NCBI GenBank assembly: GCA_009746045.1
Contig: RPFO01000547.1
Coordinates: forward strand, 1 to 38,025
From: Mesostigma viride
Lineage: Eukaryota > Streptophyta > Mesostigmatophyceae > Mesostigmatales > Mesostigmataceae
Reading direction: 5' to 3'
DNA: 38,025 bases
Positions 17,521 to 27,269 of the stretch are shown in pieces (position 1 is the first letter of the stretch; each line of letters begins with the position of its first letter). The translations under genes and the position numbers were made by a program. The notes beneath the pieces were generated by a model that worked only from the letters and a program-made list of their open reading frames with translations, did no database searches and was not told the DNA's origin.

Positions 17521-19687
17521 ATAGGACAAGAACAAGGGTCGCCAGCCGACCCCGGCAACTACAGCTCTAGGGCCGTGTGCATTCAAAGTGCCCCCCTCAA
17601 GCTTCTTATGCGGCTCATCCTGAACCGCCTGCGTACGGCCCTGGACGGTCAACCTCAGCGAGACTCAGCACGGCTTCCGTTCAGGTCGCAACACAGTACA
17701 GGCGCTCTTCGCTACTCGCCGACTGGTGGAGGAACTGCAACGCCTTCAGCCTGGTGAGTCCCCTTTGCACCTTGTGCAGTGGTGGACTTCATCAAAGCCT
17801 TCGATTCGGTTTTCTGGCCTGCGCTTTGGGCCGGACATCCTCGAGCTGTTCCGGATCCCCTGCCCCCTTATTGCTGTCATCCGCAACCTGTATGAAGGGT
17901 CCACCACTTCGGTGCGCACTTCCTACGGGACCACACCATCATGCCCTTTACAGAAGGGTGTGTGGCAGGGCTGCGTGCTGTCGCCCTACCTGTTCATTAT
18001 TGTGGTCGAATACGTAATGATTCAGGCGCGCAAGCGATTTGCCCACATCATGGGTAGGGAACAAGGGGTGCAGGTTGCTAACAAATTCTGGCATGGCGGA
18101 GCGGAAACGGAGATTCGGCTGGCGGACATCATCTACGCAGACGACACCACCCTCTTCGAGGACACTGGGCATGTGCAGACATATATATATGGCTTGACTG
18201 CCTGGCTATCGAGGCCCGTGCAGTGGGGCTTGAGGTCAGCAAGAAGACAGAGGCCCTGGCGGTTGGGCTCACCCACTCACCGCCACCCCTCTATCTCCTC
18301 GACGGCTCTCGAGTCCTGTATCGGGACCGCGTCAAGCTGCTGGGCAGCCTAGCTGCATGCTTCCCAGCTGCGAGGTTGATGTGGACCATCGCATCTCCCT
18401 CGCCTGGCACGCATTACGCCAGTACCGGGCCCTGTGGCGCAAGCCCCTGGGCAAGATCAAGAAACAGGACCTGTTTAAGGTCCTCGTCCTTCCTGTTCTT
18501 ACGTACGAGGCCGAAACATGCATGGACTCTCCCGTACCGCCGACCTTGCCCAACAAGCTGGACGGCGCGGTCACCAACATGCAGCGGTCAATTTTCCATG
18601 TAGGATACGCTGCTCATGTCCGCAATGAGGACCTGTACCAGGGCATGCCGATACATCACCAGCACCATTAAGCAGCGGCGCCTGCAGCTAGTAGGGCACC
18701 TAGCTCACACCAACCAGGTAGATACCTCACGTGGCCCCCCCGCGGGACTGCGACCAGCTCAGCCTGGCCGGCACCTCCTGACGTGGGCCGGGCCCCGTGA
18801 TGTTAGACACCGCAAGGCCCGCACCTTCAAAGAACAGCTAGTAGAGGACATGGGGGGCCTAGGCCTCTCCGTGATTTGGAAGAAGATGATGGACAAGGCC
18901 AAGTGGGCCCAGGTCATCTATAGAGGACAACGAGCCCCCCCCTGTGGGGAAGCGCCCGCGTGTGCAAACCCGCGGGAGGCACGCCAGACAGCTCCCCTAC
19001 CTAGGGTAGCGTGATGCTGTTTAGATAGATGTTTGTAGTTAGTGATGCGGTTAGATAAATGTTGTAGGTAGCCTATGTAGATTCTGATCAGACACTCCGC
19101 AAAGGTGAAAACCTTTGCGTTCAGTGCCAGGCCGCGGAAAACGCGGAAAACGCGATCTGCAAATGAATCCGACCGGAATCGAACTGGGGACCTCTCGCAC
19201 CAATTTTGCTGACTATAGGACGGACGTCTCCGGTTACCATGGCATCGCCAACCAAAAAAAAAAAAAAAAAAATGTAGATATTTGTTTGAAAATCGCATTC
19301 ACTCCCTCTCTCTTGCTTGGACTGCTATGCAGGACAAGAGGAGGTGGAAGACCATTGTCCAGGCTCATACGCCCGCCCCTGTGGGCAAGCCCCCTCCCCC
19401 CAAGCGGATCGAAGGGGCGCTTTGCTGAGTAGAATAAGTAGGGTTTTCTAGATTAGATTAGCTTAGAGTTAGATTAGTTCGGTTTCGCGGCTTTGCCCCC
19501 CCCTCCATCCATCCACGGGAATATGTGCTACATGATCTCCCAACGGAGTCATGTTATAATTTAATTTAATTTTTTATGTAGATATCTAATTAGACCGGTA
19601 GGACTGTTGCACCCATCCATCCATCCATCGGGGTTAATGCTTCGTGACTCCCCAACGGGAGCACGAGTCTAATTAATTAATTAATTA
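17521..19687 (+). mobile_element. Second, 5'-truncated LINE inserted into the first
   Basis: It begins at the RT block NYSSRAVCIQSAPLKLLMRL, then FIKAFDSVFWPAL, GVWQGCVLSPYLF, IYADDTTLFE (YADD at 18134-18145) and a LINE C-terminal region (about 18357-19014) in several frames. A further LINE tail-like piece (WKTIVQAHTPAPVGKPPP) follows at about 19340-19430. It ends in a TTAA-repeat tail (19671-19688). Flanking copies of ATGGGACGCCCT (17509-17520 and 19688-19699) are a 12-bp target-site duplication. All reading frames are broken. Confidence 0.7.
19165..19250 (-). ncRNA. Possible tRNA-derived remnant inside the LINE region
   Basis: The minus strand contains AGTTCGATTCCGG (B-box-like, 19173-19185) and an upstream GATGCCATGGTAACCGG segment. 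GACGTCCG is shared with the tRNA-like stretch at 10992-11061. An A-run lies at about 19254-19272 on the plus strand. Stems do not pair well, so this is only a weak suggestion. Confidence 0.2.
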
Positions 19688-21204
19688 ATGGGACGCCCTG
19701 TGGGTGGTCCTTCACCTGTTCCGTGTCCCATCGTACATCGTTGAGATCATCCGCCAGCTCTATGAAGGGTCCCAAGCCCAGGTCCGTACCGCCGACGGCG
19801 TCACTCCTTCGTTCCCCCTGCACACCGGGGTGTGGTGCCCAGGGCTGTGTGCTCTCCCCATATCTATTCATGATTATGGTGGACTATACTATGCGGCGTG
19901 CACAAGCCCCGCGCTTCGCCCGGGTGGAGGGGCGCCCGCCGGGGATCGAGGTCACGGAGTACGCCAGCTACGGCGGGGTTGACCCACCCTACCGCCTGAG
20001 CGATCTGATTTACGCTGATGACACGACGCTCGTGGAAACCCCGGAGTCAGCCCAACTCTGGCCAGACAGCTTATCACTTGAAGCGCGGGCGGTGGGGCTT
20101 ATGATCAGCATGCAAGAAAACGGAGGTCATGGCCATCGGCTTCCCTGCTGGGATAGCCCCACCCACCCTCCTCAGTCTTGCTGGACGGCAGCCCCGTCCC
20201 CTCGGCGACTCGCTTCAAGCTCCTTGGCAGCTGGCTTCCCTGAGTCCACGGCCGACGACATCAACACCCGCATTGGCCAGGCCTGGGCGGCCCTCCGCCA
20301 CCTCCACAGGTTCTGGACTTGCCGCTACCTGAGTGAGCGACGCAAGCGCATTCTGTTCAAGGCCCTTACGTCCTCAGCATCCTCCTTTACAGCTGTGTGG
20401 CGTGGACCCTGGACCAGGCGCTGAGCCAGCAGCTTGACGGCACCGTCACTAGAATGCTCCGTCATATCCTCGGCGTCCGCTACCAAGAACGCCGCACCCG
20501 GGCCGAGCTCTACTGCGAGCTCCCTCTTGTCACCCATGTACCATCCGACATCGCCGCCTCCTCTTTGCCGGCCATCTTGCCCGCACAGACCAGGTGAATA
20601 CCGATGTGGGCCCTGCCGGGGGGCTTAAGACGGGCCAACCAGGTAGCTAGACACCTCCTCCTATGGCAGGGTCCCCTTGTCCCATCGCAACCCACTGGCA
20701 AACTTGCGCGCGCCCGGCACCGGCGCGGCGCGACCCGGACCGGTATGTGACACAACTGCTTGAAGATGCAGGGCTTCTGGGACTATCCGTACTCTGCGCC
20801 CGCATGATTGACAAGGAGAAATGGGCTGCCATCTGCGATAAGCACCTTCCTGAGGGGTATGCTCCTGGTTTCTCCCCGCGGGCCCCGCGGCCCGTTGCTA
20901 GCCAGGGTAGAAGTCCGCAGGTGGGTGGCCCTGAGGATATAGCCGCTTCACTGTACCGCCTCGTCTGCCATTACAGTAGAGGACAGCTCGGATGAGGATT
21001 ACATCCCCATCTAGTGCTTAATGGTTGGGGAATGATGCAGGCGATGTATGTGTTTAAACTTTTGTGTAACTATTTTTTCTAATGAGGTTAGCATAGTACT
21101 CCGTGGTATGCCTTTGCGCATGATGTCCACGCAAGTACCTACTTACTTACTTACTTATTGATTGATACCCAGACAGCAGTCATAATATTAATTAATTAAT
21201 TAAG
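19688..21204 (+). mobile_element. LINE 3' piece, continuation of the element at 16965-17520
   Basis: It resumes at WDALWVV exactly where the 5' piece stopped, then YEGSQAQVRTADGVTPSFPL, CVLSPYLFMIMVDY, LIYADDTTLVE (YADD at 20011-20022) and a C-terminal region with several frameshifts. The 3' end is an A/T-rich tail with TAAT/TTAA repeats at 21186-21204, like that of the inserted copy, so both belong to one family. Confidence 0.7.
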
Positions 21205-21327
21205 TAGCTTCCATCATCATTCCGTCATCATTCCGTCATCGCGACTAGGAGAAGTGCACCACCCTTATGCTGGCATCTGCCACCCCTATAGTGACCCTAT
21301 AGTGACCGCGGCCTAGGATGGGTCTCA

Positions 21328-21358
21328 CCCTAAGCCCTAAACCCTAAAACCCTAAACC
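21328..21358. repeat. Interstitial telomere-like run (CCCTAAA type)
   Basis: About four imperfect CCCTAAA units between 21328 and 21358, the telomere repeat type of plants, green algae and several other protists. It is far too short to be a telomere. Confidence 0.6.
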
Positions 21359-21473
21359 ACTTGCAAAAACAGAAGTGCCCCCCTGCCACCACTGCTCACC
21401 AGGTTGTTACATTTAGGCTGGCATCTGTCACCACCCCGGCAGTTGTGATGGTGTGTTTGGGGTGTGACAAGGA

Positions 21474-21961
21474 TGGCGAAAAATTGTCCTTAGTTACTCT
21501 TAAGAGAAAGAACGGACAATTTTTCGCCACCCGCCACCCCTTGGCGCGGGTCATGGGAGGTGTTTTGTCAAGGTGTGAGAGTGATGGCGAAAAATTGTCC
21601 TTAGTTACTCTTAAGAGAAAGAACGGACAATTTTTCGCCACCCGCCACCCCTTGGCGCGGGTCATGGGAGGTGTTTTGTCAAGGTGTGAGAGTGATGGCG
21701 AAAAATTGTCCTTAGTTACTCTTAAGAGAAAGAACGGACAATTTTTCGCCACCCTGCCACCCCTTGGCGCGGGTCATAGGAGGTGTTTTGTCAAGGTGTG
21801 AGAGTGATGGCGAAAAATTGTCCTTAGTTACTCTTAAGAGAAAGAACGGACAATTTTTCGCCACCCCCCCACTGGCCGGCGCTGAGGTGGCGTGGGTTGT
21901 TGGATGTGGCGAAAAATTGCACGTACTTACTCTTAAGAAAAGACCGCCCAATTTTTCGCCA
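21474..21961. repeat. Five-copy array of hairpin repeats (about 111-bp period)
   Basis: Hairpins at 21474-21529, 21585-21640, 21696-21751, 21808-21863 and, diverged, 21907-21961. Arms TGGCGAAAAATTGTCC and GGACAATTTTTCGCCA are perfect 16-bp complements around a 24-nt centre containing the palindrome CTCTTAAGAG. The fifth copy differs in spacer and outer sequence but keeps 13 complementary bases in each arm. Spacers contain CACCCCTTGGCGCGGGTCAT. ORFs through the array are artefacts. Confidence 0.85.
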
Positions 21962-22280
21962 TGTCCTCGCAGGGTGAGGGAGCCGGCGAGGGCCGCGCGG
22001 CGGGGTGTGCAGAGTGTTAGGGTTTATTAATCTGGAAACTCAGACGACCTATGCAAGAATCCCACACGACCTGTGTCGATGCATAAGAGGTTTACTCTGG
22101 ATGTTTAACCCATAGTTAGAACTGCAATTCGAGACGAAATGAAAATTGTTTTCAGCATACATTGACGCGTTTTATACTGCATAAACGAATTCATTAAAAA
22201 ATATAACACGTTTACATTCGTTATCAGCTCGACAAGAGCGAAAATGGCAAGCTCGTTGCCGTCGTCAACAAGACGACAAT
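21962..22280. other. Spacer, no gene seen
   Basis: AT-rich from about 22020. Nothing recognisable. Confidence 0.5.
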
Positions 22281-22853
22281 CTACTCCTTGTCCTTGGAGT
22301 GTCCAGTCAGGCTCTTCACGTACGAGGCGGAGTTCTTCTTGTCGCCATGGCCGTGGGAGCTTGACGCTCCCTCGCGGCTCCTCTTCCTGCCATTGGAAGT
22401 GGCGGTCTTTGCGTCCTCGAAACCCTTCTTTACCTCCTCCCATGCCCTGTAGAGCGCAATGGGGGAAATGCCTGGCTGGCGCTTGGACTTGGAGAAGCCA
22501 TTGAGGAAATCGTCAACCATCTTAACGCACCCGTCGGCTTGGTCGAGGCGAATCCACTCGCAGCGGTCCTCGACCTTCCTCGGCTTTGCCGCATTCTTCT
22601 CGTAGACCCACTCGACGCAAATTTTTGGCGTCTTGCGGTCGACATCGTCATATCCGGCGTCGTGAATCTTGAAGACCTCGCAGGTAGGTCCGGTGCCTCC
22701 AACAGCACCTTCGTTTCCGGAAAGAAGGGAGACCTTGTGCGTCAGGTGTGCGAGCTGGTCGGATATCTTTGTCTGGCCGTCCTCGAGACCATCGAGGATT
22801 TTTCCAAGCATTGCCAACGCCTTCTCGCAAGGCCCTGCGTTTCGGGAAGCCAT
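22281..22853 (-). CDS. Unassigned 190-residue charged protein
   Basis: ATG at 22853 (MASRNAGPCEKALAMLGKIL) in a good initiation context (GTAGCCATGG) to TAG at 22281. Residues 10-45 form a predicted amphipathic helix, the middle is mixed (KICVEWVYEKNAAKPRKVED) and the C-terminus is basic and Ser-rich (NGRKRSREGASSSHGHGDKK), resembling a nuclear localisation segment. No family recognised. It points the same way as the PLV left arm and lies just outside its first clear gene, so it could be a PLV gene or a host gene; the sequence alone does not decide. An upstream in-frame ATG would add 33 residues but has weaker context. Confidence 0.5.
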   Translation of the reverse strand: MASRNAGPCEKALAMLGKILDGLEDGQTKISDQLAHLTHKVSLLSGNEGAVGGTGPTCEVFKIHDAGYDDVDRKTPKICVEWVYEKNAAKPRKVEDRCEWIRLDQADGCVKMVDDFLNGFSKSKRQPGISPIALYRAWEEVKKGFEDAKTATSNGRKRSREGASSSHGHGDKKNSASYVKSLTGHSKDKE

Positions 22854-23196
22854 GGCTACCGGCAGAGAGCTTGGCAACGTGAGATGCGTGACTTGCACGT
22901 GATTTTGCCTATTTGTGCACAATGTGCCAAGGTCCGTTACGTCTGCTGGCACGGCCTGGACAGGACGCGAAGGTGGCTGGACTTGTACAAGTGTCGAACT
23001 TGGCTAAATTTCGGAGCGATGCAAGTCTAAGGTGGCCTCTACCACGTGGCGAGTTCTGGGACGTGAATTTAGGTAAAAAGACTCGTAAGCGTGCGAGTAA
23101 TCAACTGGGTCACTTGTCAAGCGCCTGAACGAAGATTCTAGAGTGTCCACGAGAGTGAATTTTCCGAAGCAACCACCCATATATGATGCGCAGAAA
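22854..23196. other. Spacer that may contain the left end of the PLV
   Basis: No gene and no obvious terminal inverted repeat found by eye. The PLV left terminus is expected between about 22.0 and 23.2 kb but cannot be placed without the right end, which is outside the window. Confidence 0.35.
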
Positions 23197-23707
23197 TTAC
23201 TTGCCATGACATTTGCATTTATTAAAACCTCGCACCCTCTCAAATTGTAACACGCAGACGAAAGAATCGTATGCAGCAACGTTTTGATATTCCGTGTCTC
23301 CTACGTCCCTATCTATGTGGGCCAACCTTATCTCCAGAATGCCCCCGTTCCTAAAGAGATGTGGATTCCTCAAATTGAAATATGCGTGATCATTGATCAA
23401 AGAATAGTCGAAAGTGGTCGTTGTTGCTGTTGCTTTTTTGCATATTTCTGATCCCAACACAACCCCCTGGTCCAAATTGTGCTCACCACCCAAGAAACTG
23501 GGGGATACCAAGCCAATGAGCACGTGGGGGGGTGCTTTCGATTCCTGCAATGGACGCAAAGTGAAGCCCGCCTCTCCAATCCCCGTCAATGATGGGAGCA
23601 CTTGGATCTGGCTTAATTTTAAAACGAAATGCCGCATTGTCAACGTCACTGTCACTCGATGAAGCCTCGCTGTCAAGTACTATCTGGTAATAATTTGGAT
23701 AGTCCAT
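23197..23707 (-). pseudogene. PLV structural-type gene, split by a frameshift (about 169 aa)
   Basis: The first frame starts at ATG 23707 (MDYPNYYQIVLDSEASSSDS) and continues to a G7/C7 run at 23526-23532. Beyond it a second frame carries on (VLIGLVSPSFLGG to a Cys/Lys tail, stop at 23197). One base too many in the C7 run explains the break. The product looks beta-rich, like a small virion protein, but I do not recognise it. A TATA-rich stretch precedes the ATG. It may be intact in the virus if the run is a sequencing error. Confidence 0.6.
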
Positions 23708-23745
23708 TGCTTACATGATATGGATAGATATTTAGTTATAGAGGC

Positions 23746-25728
23746 CTATGCTGGAGGAGTTAACGGTGCCCCCCACTTGGCTGCGAGGTAGCCGCGGATC
23801 ACCTCAAGCTCCGCTGACGTTTTGGCGGTGTTGTAGATAAGGATCTCGCCAATCCACCCATCAAAAGCACGACTCGCGTTGGCCGAGTCTCCTCCAATAG
23901 AAAGATTCCCTGAACCAAGTATAGGATCCGATCCCACTCTGCCATAGCCGGGTCGTCCGTCGAAGCGGGTGAGAAAGGCGTTTGTACTGCTGTTGCATGA
24001 AAGCGCCAGAACGTGTGTATTATTATCAAAGAACTGAGCCCTGGTGCTCACGGTTTCGTATACAGAACCGGGAGCGAATAGCATAACGATCTGTTCCTGT
24101 GACTGATAAGACATGAGATAACAATTGCCGTTCGACGATCCAAGCATATAACCTCTAATACCCGTAAAACTCCCTATTTCTGGATACGTTGCAGTCGTTA
24201 GCTGTTTGGCGACTAGAAAAACACTCGCACTTACCCCGACCGCGTTCCAGAAATTGTTCACGGACTCCAACAAGCCAGACCGCGAGTTAATAAAACGGAG
24301 GGACCGTTTCGAGTTCAGCTCCGCCGTATCCAGTGTCGGGCACTTGGCGGAAGTTGCCTGCGTCACGTGGTACCCGTTCGGCCCCTTGTCGTTCACGCGC
24401 ATCACGTTCCCACCTGTCGTGTTTTGCTGGGTTGTGCCCGACGTGTCGCTGAACACCGTGGCGCTGTCGGACGGATCGTACCACGCGAACAGATTGGGGT
24501 CTGTTGCGGGGTTGTAAACTGGCGTATACGTAAAAGTAAGCGAGTTAGACGCCGAGTTCCCATGGCCCGACACGGAGTCTGTCGCCGCGTTGGCACCCAC
24601 GCTGACGGTCGTCAATGTGTTCGAGGTTCCTGACACGTCGAACGTGTAAAACGCCGCGTTTACCTGCACCAAGTTGGACGCCGTCCCGTTGGTAACGACG
24701 ATGTCCCCGAGCGCAAAACCAGTGACTGACCGGCTGAAGGTAGCCGTCACGCCGACTGGGCTCGCGGACGGTGTTGCCCCGGCCGAAGTCGCGAGGGTGA
24801 CGGTAGGCGGCGGGGAGTAGGTGAACGCGACCGTGTTAGACTCGGCGTTTGTGACCCCGAATTCGCCTACCGTCAAGCCATCGACCACCCTCACGATCGT
24901 CTGGGAATATGGAGTGGTTGGTGTCACTGCGAACTGGTACGATGCCCCGGTACCTGTTACCGACGACGCTGTTCCGTTGTTCACGTAGATGTCCCCGCTA
25001 CCAAACCCAGTCACGGGCTTGTCAAATGTGACATCCATTGTGACGGGGCTTGTGGTTGGATACGTCCCTGCCGCTGTAGATAGAGCGACCGTGATAGGTG
25101 GAGGGCTCAATGTGAATGTTAGAGTATTGGATGCGTCGTTTCCACCGTCCACCACATCCACTCCCACGCTAACAGTGGTGGGGGTGTATGCCGCGACGGG
25201 AGTGACCGAGAATGTATAAGATGAACCACTGCCTGTCAACGAGGAAGCGGTCCCATTGGTAACTACTATGTCGTCTATGGAAAAACCAGCTATGGACTTA
25301 CTGAAAGTGGCAGCCACTGCGATAGGGCTCGCAGTAGGATTAGCGCCTGCCGTTGTAGCAAGTGTGACGGTGGTGGAAGGAGGGGTGTAGGTAAATGATA
25401 ACAGGTTGGATTCGTCGTTATATGCCCCAGAAACCCCTGTTACCTTATTTTCTTTCACGGAAACCGTGGTTGGGATCGAACCTGTGATATTTGTTATATC
25501 AAAAAAATACGTCGCCGGTGCACCTAAAAAGAGGTCGACTGCCGTTCCGTTTGTCACGTCAATGTCTGATAGATCAAAACCAGTGACGTCTTCATTAAAT
25601 GTCGCCATCACGAAAACGGGGACATTCGATGGTGTAAGGTCCACTGTTGATAACCCAACCGTGACCGAGGTACTAGGAACGCGTCGTTTATATAAAAGAG
25701 CGGGGCATATACCACTATCCAGCAACAT
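23746..25728 (-). CDS. Ig-like repeat and lectin-fold fibre or adhesin protein (660 aa)
   Basis: Four bacterial-type Ig-like repeats start near residues 22, 120, 212 and 309 (about 95 aa each). Each has a TFxxxVTGF..xDIxVxNGTAS core and ends with a SNxxxFTYxPP segment. From about 408 a concanavalin/LamG-like domain follows (LFAWYDPSDSATVF ... AFDGWIGEILIYNTAKT ... YLAAKWG). There is no signal peptide or membrane anchor, so secretion is not indicated. In a PLV, placed next to the capsid gene, this architecture suggests a virion fibre that binds host-surface glycans. Such domain combinations are common in bacterial and phage adhesins, so the repeats may have been acquired horizontally. Domain calls are from memory of the families. 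Confidence 0.75.
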   Translation of the reverse strand: MLLDSGICPALLYKRRVPSTSVTVGLSTVDLTPSNVPVFVMATFNEDVTGFDLSDIDVTNGTAVDLFLGAPATYFFDITNITGSIPTTVSVKENKVTGVSGAYNDESNLLSFTYTPPSTTVTLATTAGANPTASPIAVAATFSKSIAGFSIDDIVVTNGTASSLTGSGSSYTFSVTPVAAYTPTTVSVGVDVVDGGNDASNTLTFTLSPPPITVALSTAAGTYPTTSPVTMDVTFDKPVTGFGSGDIYVNNGTASSVTGTGASYQFAVTPTTPYSQTIVRVVDGLTVGEFGVTNAESNTVAFTYSPPPTVTLATSAGATPSASPVGVTATFSRSVTGFALGDIVVTNGTASNLVQVNAAFYTFDVSGTSNTLTTVSVGANAATDSVSGHGNSASNSLTFTYTPVYNPATDPNLFAWYDPSDSATVFSDTSGTTQQNTTGGNVMRVNDKGPNGYHVTQATSAKCPTLDTAELNSKRSLRFINSRSGLLESVNNFWNAVGVSASVFLVAKQLTTATYPEIGSFTGIRGYMLGSSNGNCYLMSYQSQEQIVMLFAPGSVYETVSTRAQFFDNNTHVLALSCNSSTNAFLTRFDGRPGYGRVGSDPILGSGNLSIGGDSANASRAFDGWIGEILIYNTAKTSAELEVIRGYLAAKWGAPLTPPA

Positions 25729-25747
25729 TTGTATAGACTAATCGTCG

Positions 25748-25918
25748 TTATTTTTTTTGGTTTGGTAGCGGATACTTGAAGGTGGGGAGAAGGGGCAATG
25801 CTCGTCTAGCTGGCATTGTCATGGACAGACCAGAATCTGCCATTTCAGGAATGTCAAAAATCAACTTCAACCTGTTAAACGGATTAGCTGTGATGCTAGG
25901 GTCTCGAAAGTAGTCCAT
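25748..25918 (-). CDS. 56-residue micro-ORF between the fibre and capsid genes
   Basis: ATG at 25918 (MDYFRDPSITANPFNRLKLI) to TAA at 25748. A TATATA-type element lies about 25-30 nt upstream and the ORF fills the gap between the neighbouring genes (29 nt on the capsid side, 19 nt on the fibre side). The composition is not biased. Candidate small virion or assembly protein, no family recognised. Confidence 0.55.
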   Translation of the reverse strand: MDYFRDPSITANPFNRLKLIFDIPEMADSGLSMTMPARRALPLLPTFKYPLPNQKK

Positions 25919-25946
25919 CGTTTGTCATTACACACGTATATATTTT

Positions 25947-27254
25947 TTAGAGGTACACGGCTGCCTGCCTGCCTGCAGCGATGTCCATCTTTGATTCGCA
26001 CTCCGTGAAGATGTAGGAAATGCAGTCCGTCGCTCCCTTCTCGACTCGCAGCGTGACCACCGATGCCGTGCCACGAAGGTCAAGGCCGCTCATGTACTCT
26101 GGACCGGCACACGGCATATTAAGGTGACACGCCATCGTGAAGTTGTTGTTTAGCCACGTGGTAGGAGTCATGCCCTCCCGGACACAGGACAAGACATTCC
26201 CCTGGTCACCGAACGCGGACAACAGATTGATCCACGCCTCGGTTGCGTTCGTACGGTATCCAGGCGCTAGGTTGGATCCGTTGATGTCGTATTGGTAGGA
26301 AGTCATACCATCCGCGATGTGATTGAACATCGTATTGCCAGATGCGTTGGTCACGTCCGCGCCGGCAGCAACCTGAATCGCCAGGAGTTTGCTGGCGGAC
26401 GCGGAAGACAGCGACGCCTTGATGGCATAGGGAGTGCGAGTCCCGAGCGACTGTTTGGTGGACTGCCACGTCCGCCACTTGAAGGAGAGAGTTCCACCCT
26501 CGGCAAGCCTGGACGAGAAAATCTGGCCCACGATATCTTCTTGGAACCTGTACGTGTCGATGCTAAAGTGGATGTTGCTCAGTTCGAAACCAACCCCCGT
26601 TCCTGCGTCAACGGCCACGATGCCACCAGCAGCAGCTGCTTGCGCCACGCTAGGAAGCATCACCCCTCCGTCCATGAGTGTGATTCGGATCTCGATGGGG
26701 GGGAAGAGACTCAGATCCACGATCCGAGGCTCGCCACTCAGGAATCCCAAAAAGTGGTCAATGACGCCGTCCACTGCGGTGTTTGCCTTCACGTTGTTTG
26801 TGAGAGCGCCAGCCGCATCAGCAATGACGATGTTGTTATTCTTCGACCAACCAGCGGGAGCCTGCGCGAGATTGTACTCGACACCGCCGTGCACCGAGAG
26901 CAGCGTATGGAACAGCTGGGAGTAGTCGTTGATGCTGTCGACGGTCTGACCTCCTGCCAGTACCTCGAGGCGCCTGATGATGGAGGACGTGTACGCGGGG
27001 AACTTCGCGAACCCCGCCGTGGTCGTGGGGGTCCCCGTGAAAAACATTGCGAAGGAGTGCAAGTCCACGAACCCGGACGTGGGGAGGCGGACCGCGACCA
27101 CAGACCCTTGTTTGATGCCGTCGCTTGCTGAGAGGGTGCTGAGATGGACTCGTTGAGTCGTGTGCTGACCCAGCGCCTTCACGAGGTATTGCATGGACTT
27201 GGGGATAGCGCGCGAGTACCAGGAATTGTCCGAAGCCATAGATTGTGTATACAT
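25947..27254 (-). CDS. Major capsid protein, double-jelly-roll type (435 aa)
   Basis: ATG at 27254 (an alternative start at the sixth codon, MASDNSWYSRAIPKS, is equally plausible). Features expected of PLV/polinton capsid proteins: an N-terminal strand-rich half with YTSSIIRRLEVLAGGQTVDS followed by INDYSQLFHTLLS, a Gly/Ala-rich loop, PPIEIRITLMDGG, and a C-terminal half with VTLRVEKGATDCISYIFTE. The length is in the usual range. It would form the hexameric capsomers of the icosahedral shell. Neighbours are a small amphipathic protein, a penton candidate and a fibre gene. Family assignment is by pattern, not by search. Confidence 0.75.
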   Translation of the reverse strand: MYTQSMASDNSWYSRAIPKSMQYLVKALGQHTTQRVHLSTLSASDGIKQGSVVAVRLPTSGFVDLHSFAMFFTGTPTTTAGFAKFPAYTSSIIRRLEVLAGGQTVDSINDYSQLFHTLLSVHGGVEYNLAQAPAGWSKNNNIVIADAAGALTNNVKANTAVDGVIDHFLGFLSGEPRIVDLSLFPPIEIRITLMDGGVMLPSVAQAAAAGGIVAVDAGTGVGFELSNIHFSIDTYRFQEDIVGQIFSSRLAEGGTLSFKWRTWQSTKQSLGTRTPYAIKASLSSASASKLLAIQVAAGADVTNASGNTMFNHIADGMTSYQYDINGSNLAPGYRTNATEAWINLLSAFGDQGNVLSCVREGMTPTTWLNNNFTMACHLNMPCAGPEYMSGLDLRGTASVVTLRVEKGATDCISYIFTECESKMDIAAGRQAAVYL

Positions 27255-27269
27255 TCGAATGAGATATTT

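Noticed and set aside
21361-21801. 146-codon ORF with repeated KLSLVTLKRKNGQFFAT units
   Set aside because: It is a read-through of the hairpin array; both strands are open for the same reason.
26292-27131. 279-codon plus-strand ORF in the capsid region
   Set aside because: Antisense shadow of the major capsid gene, which has the recognisable motifs.
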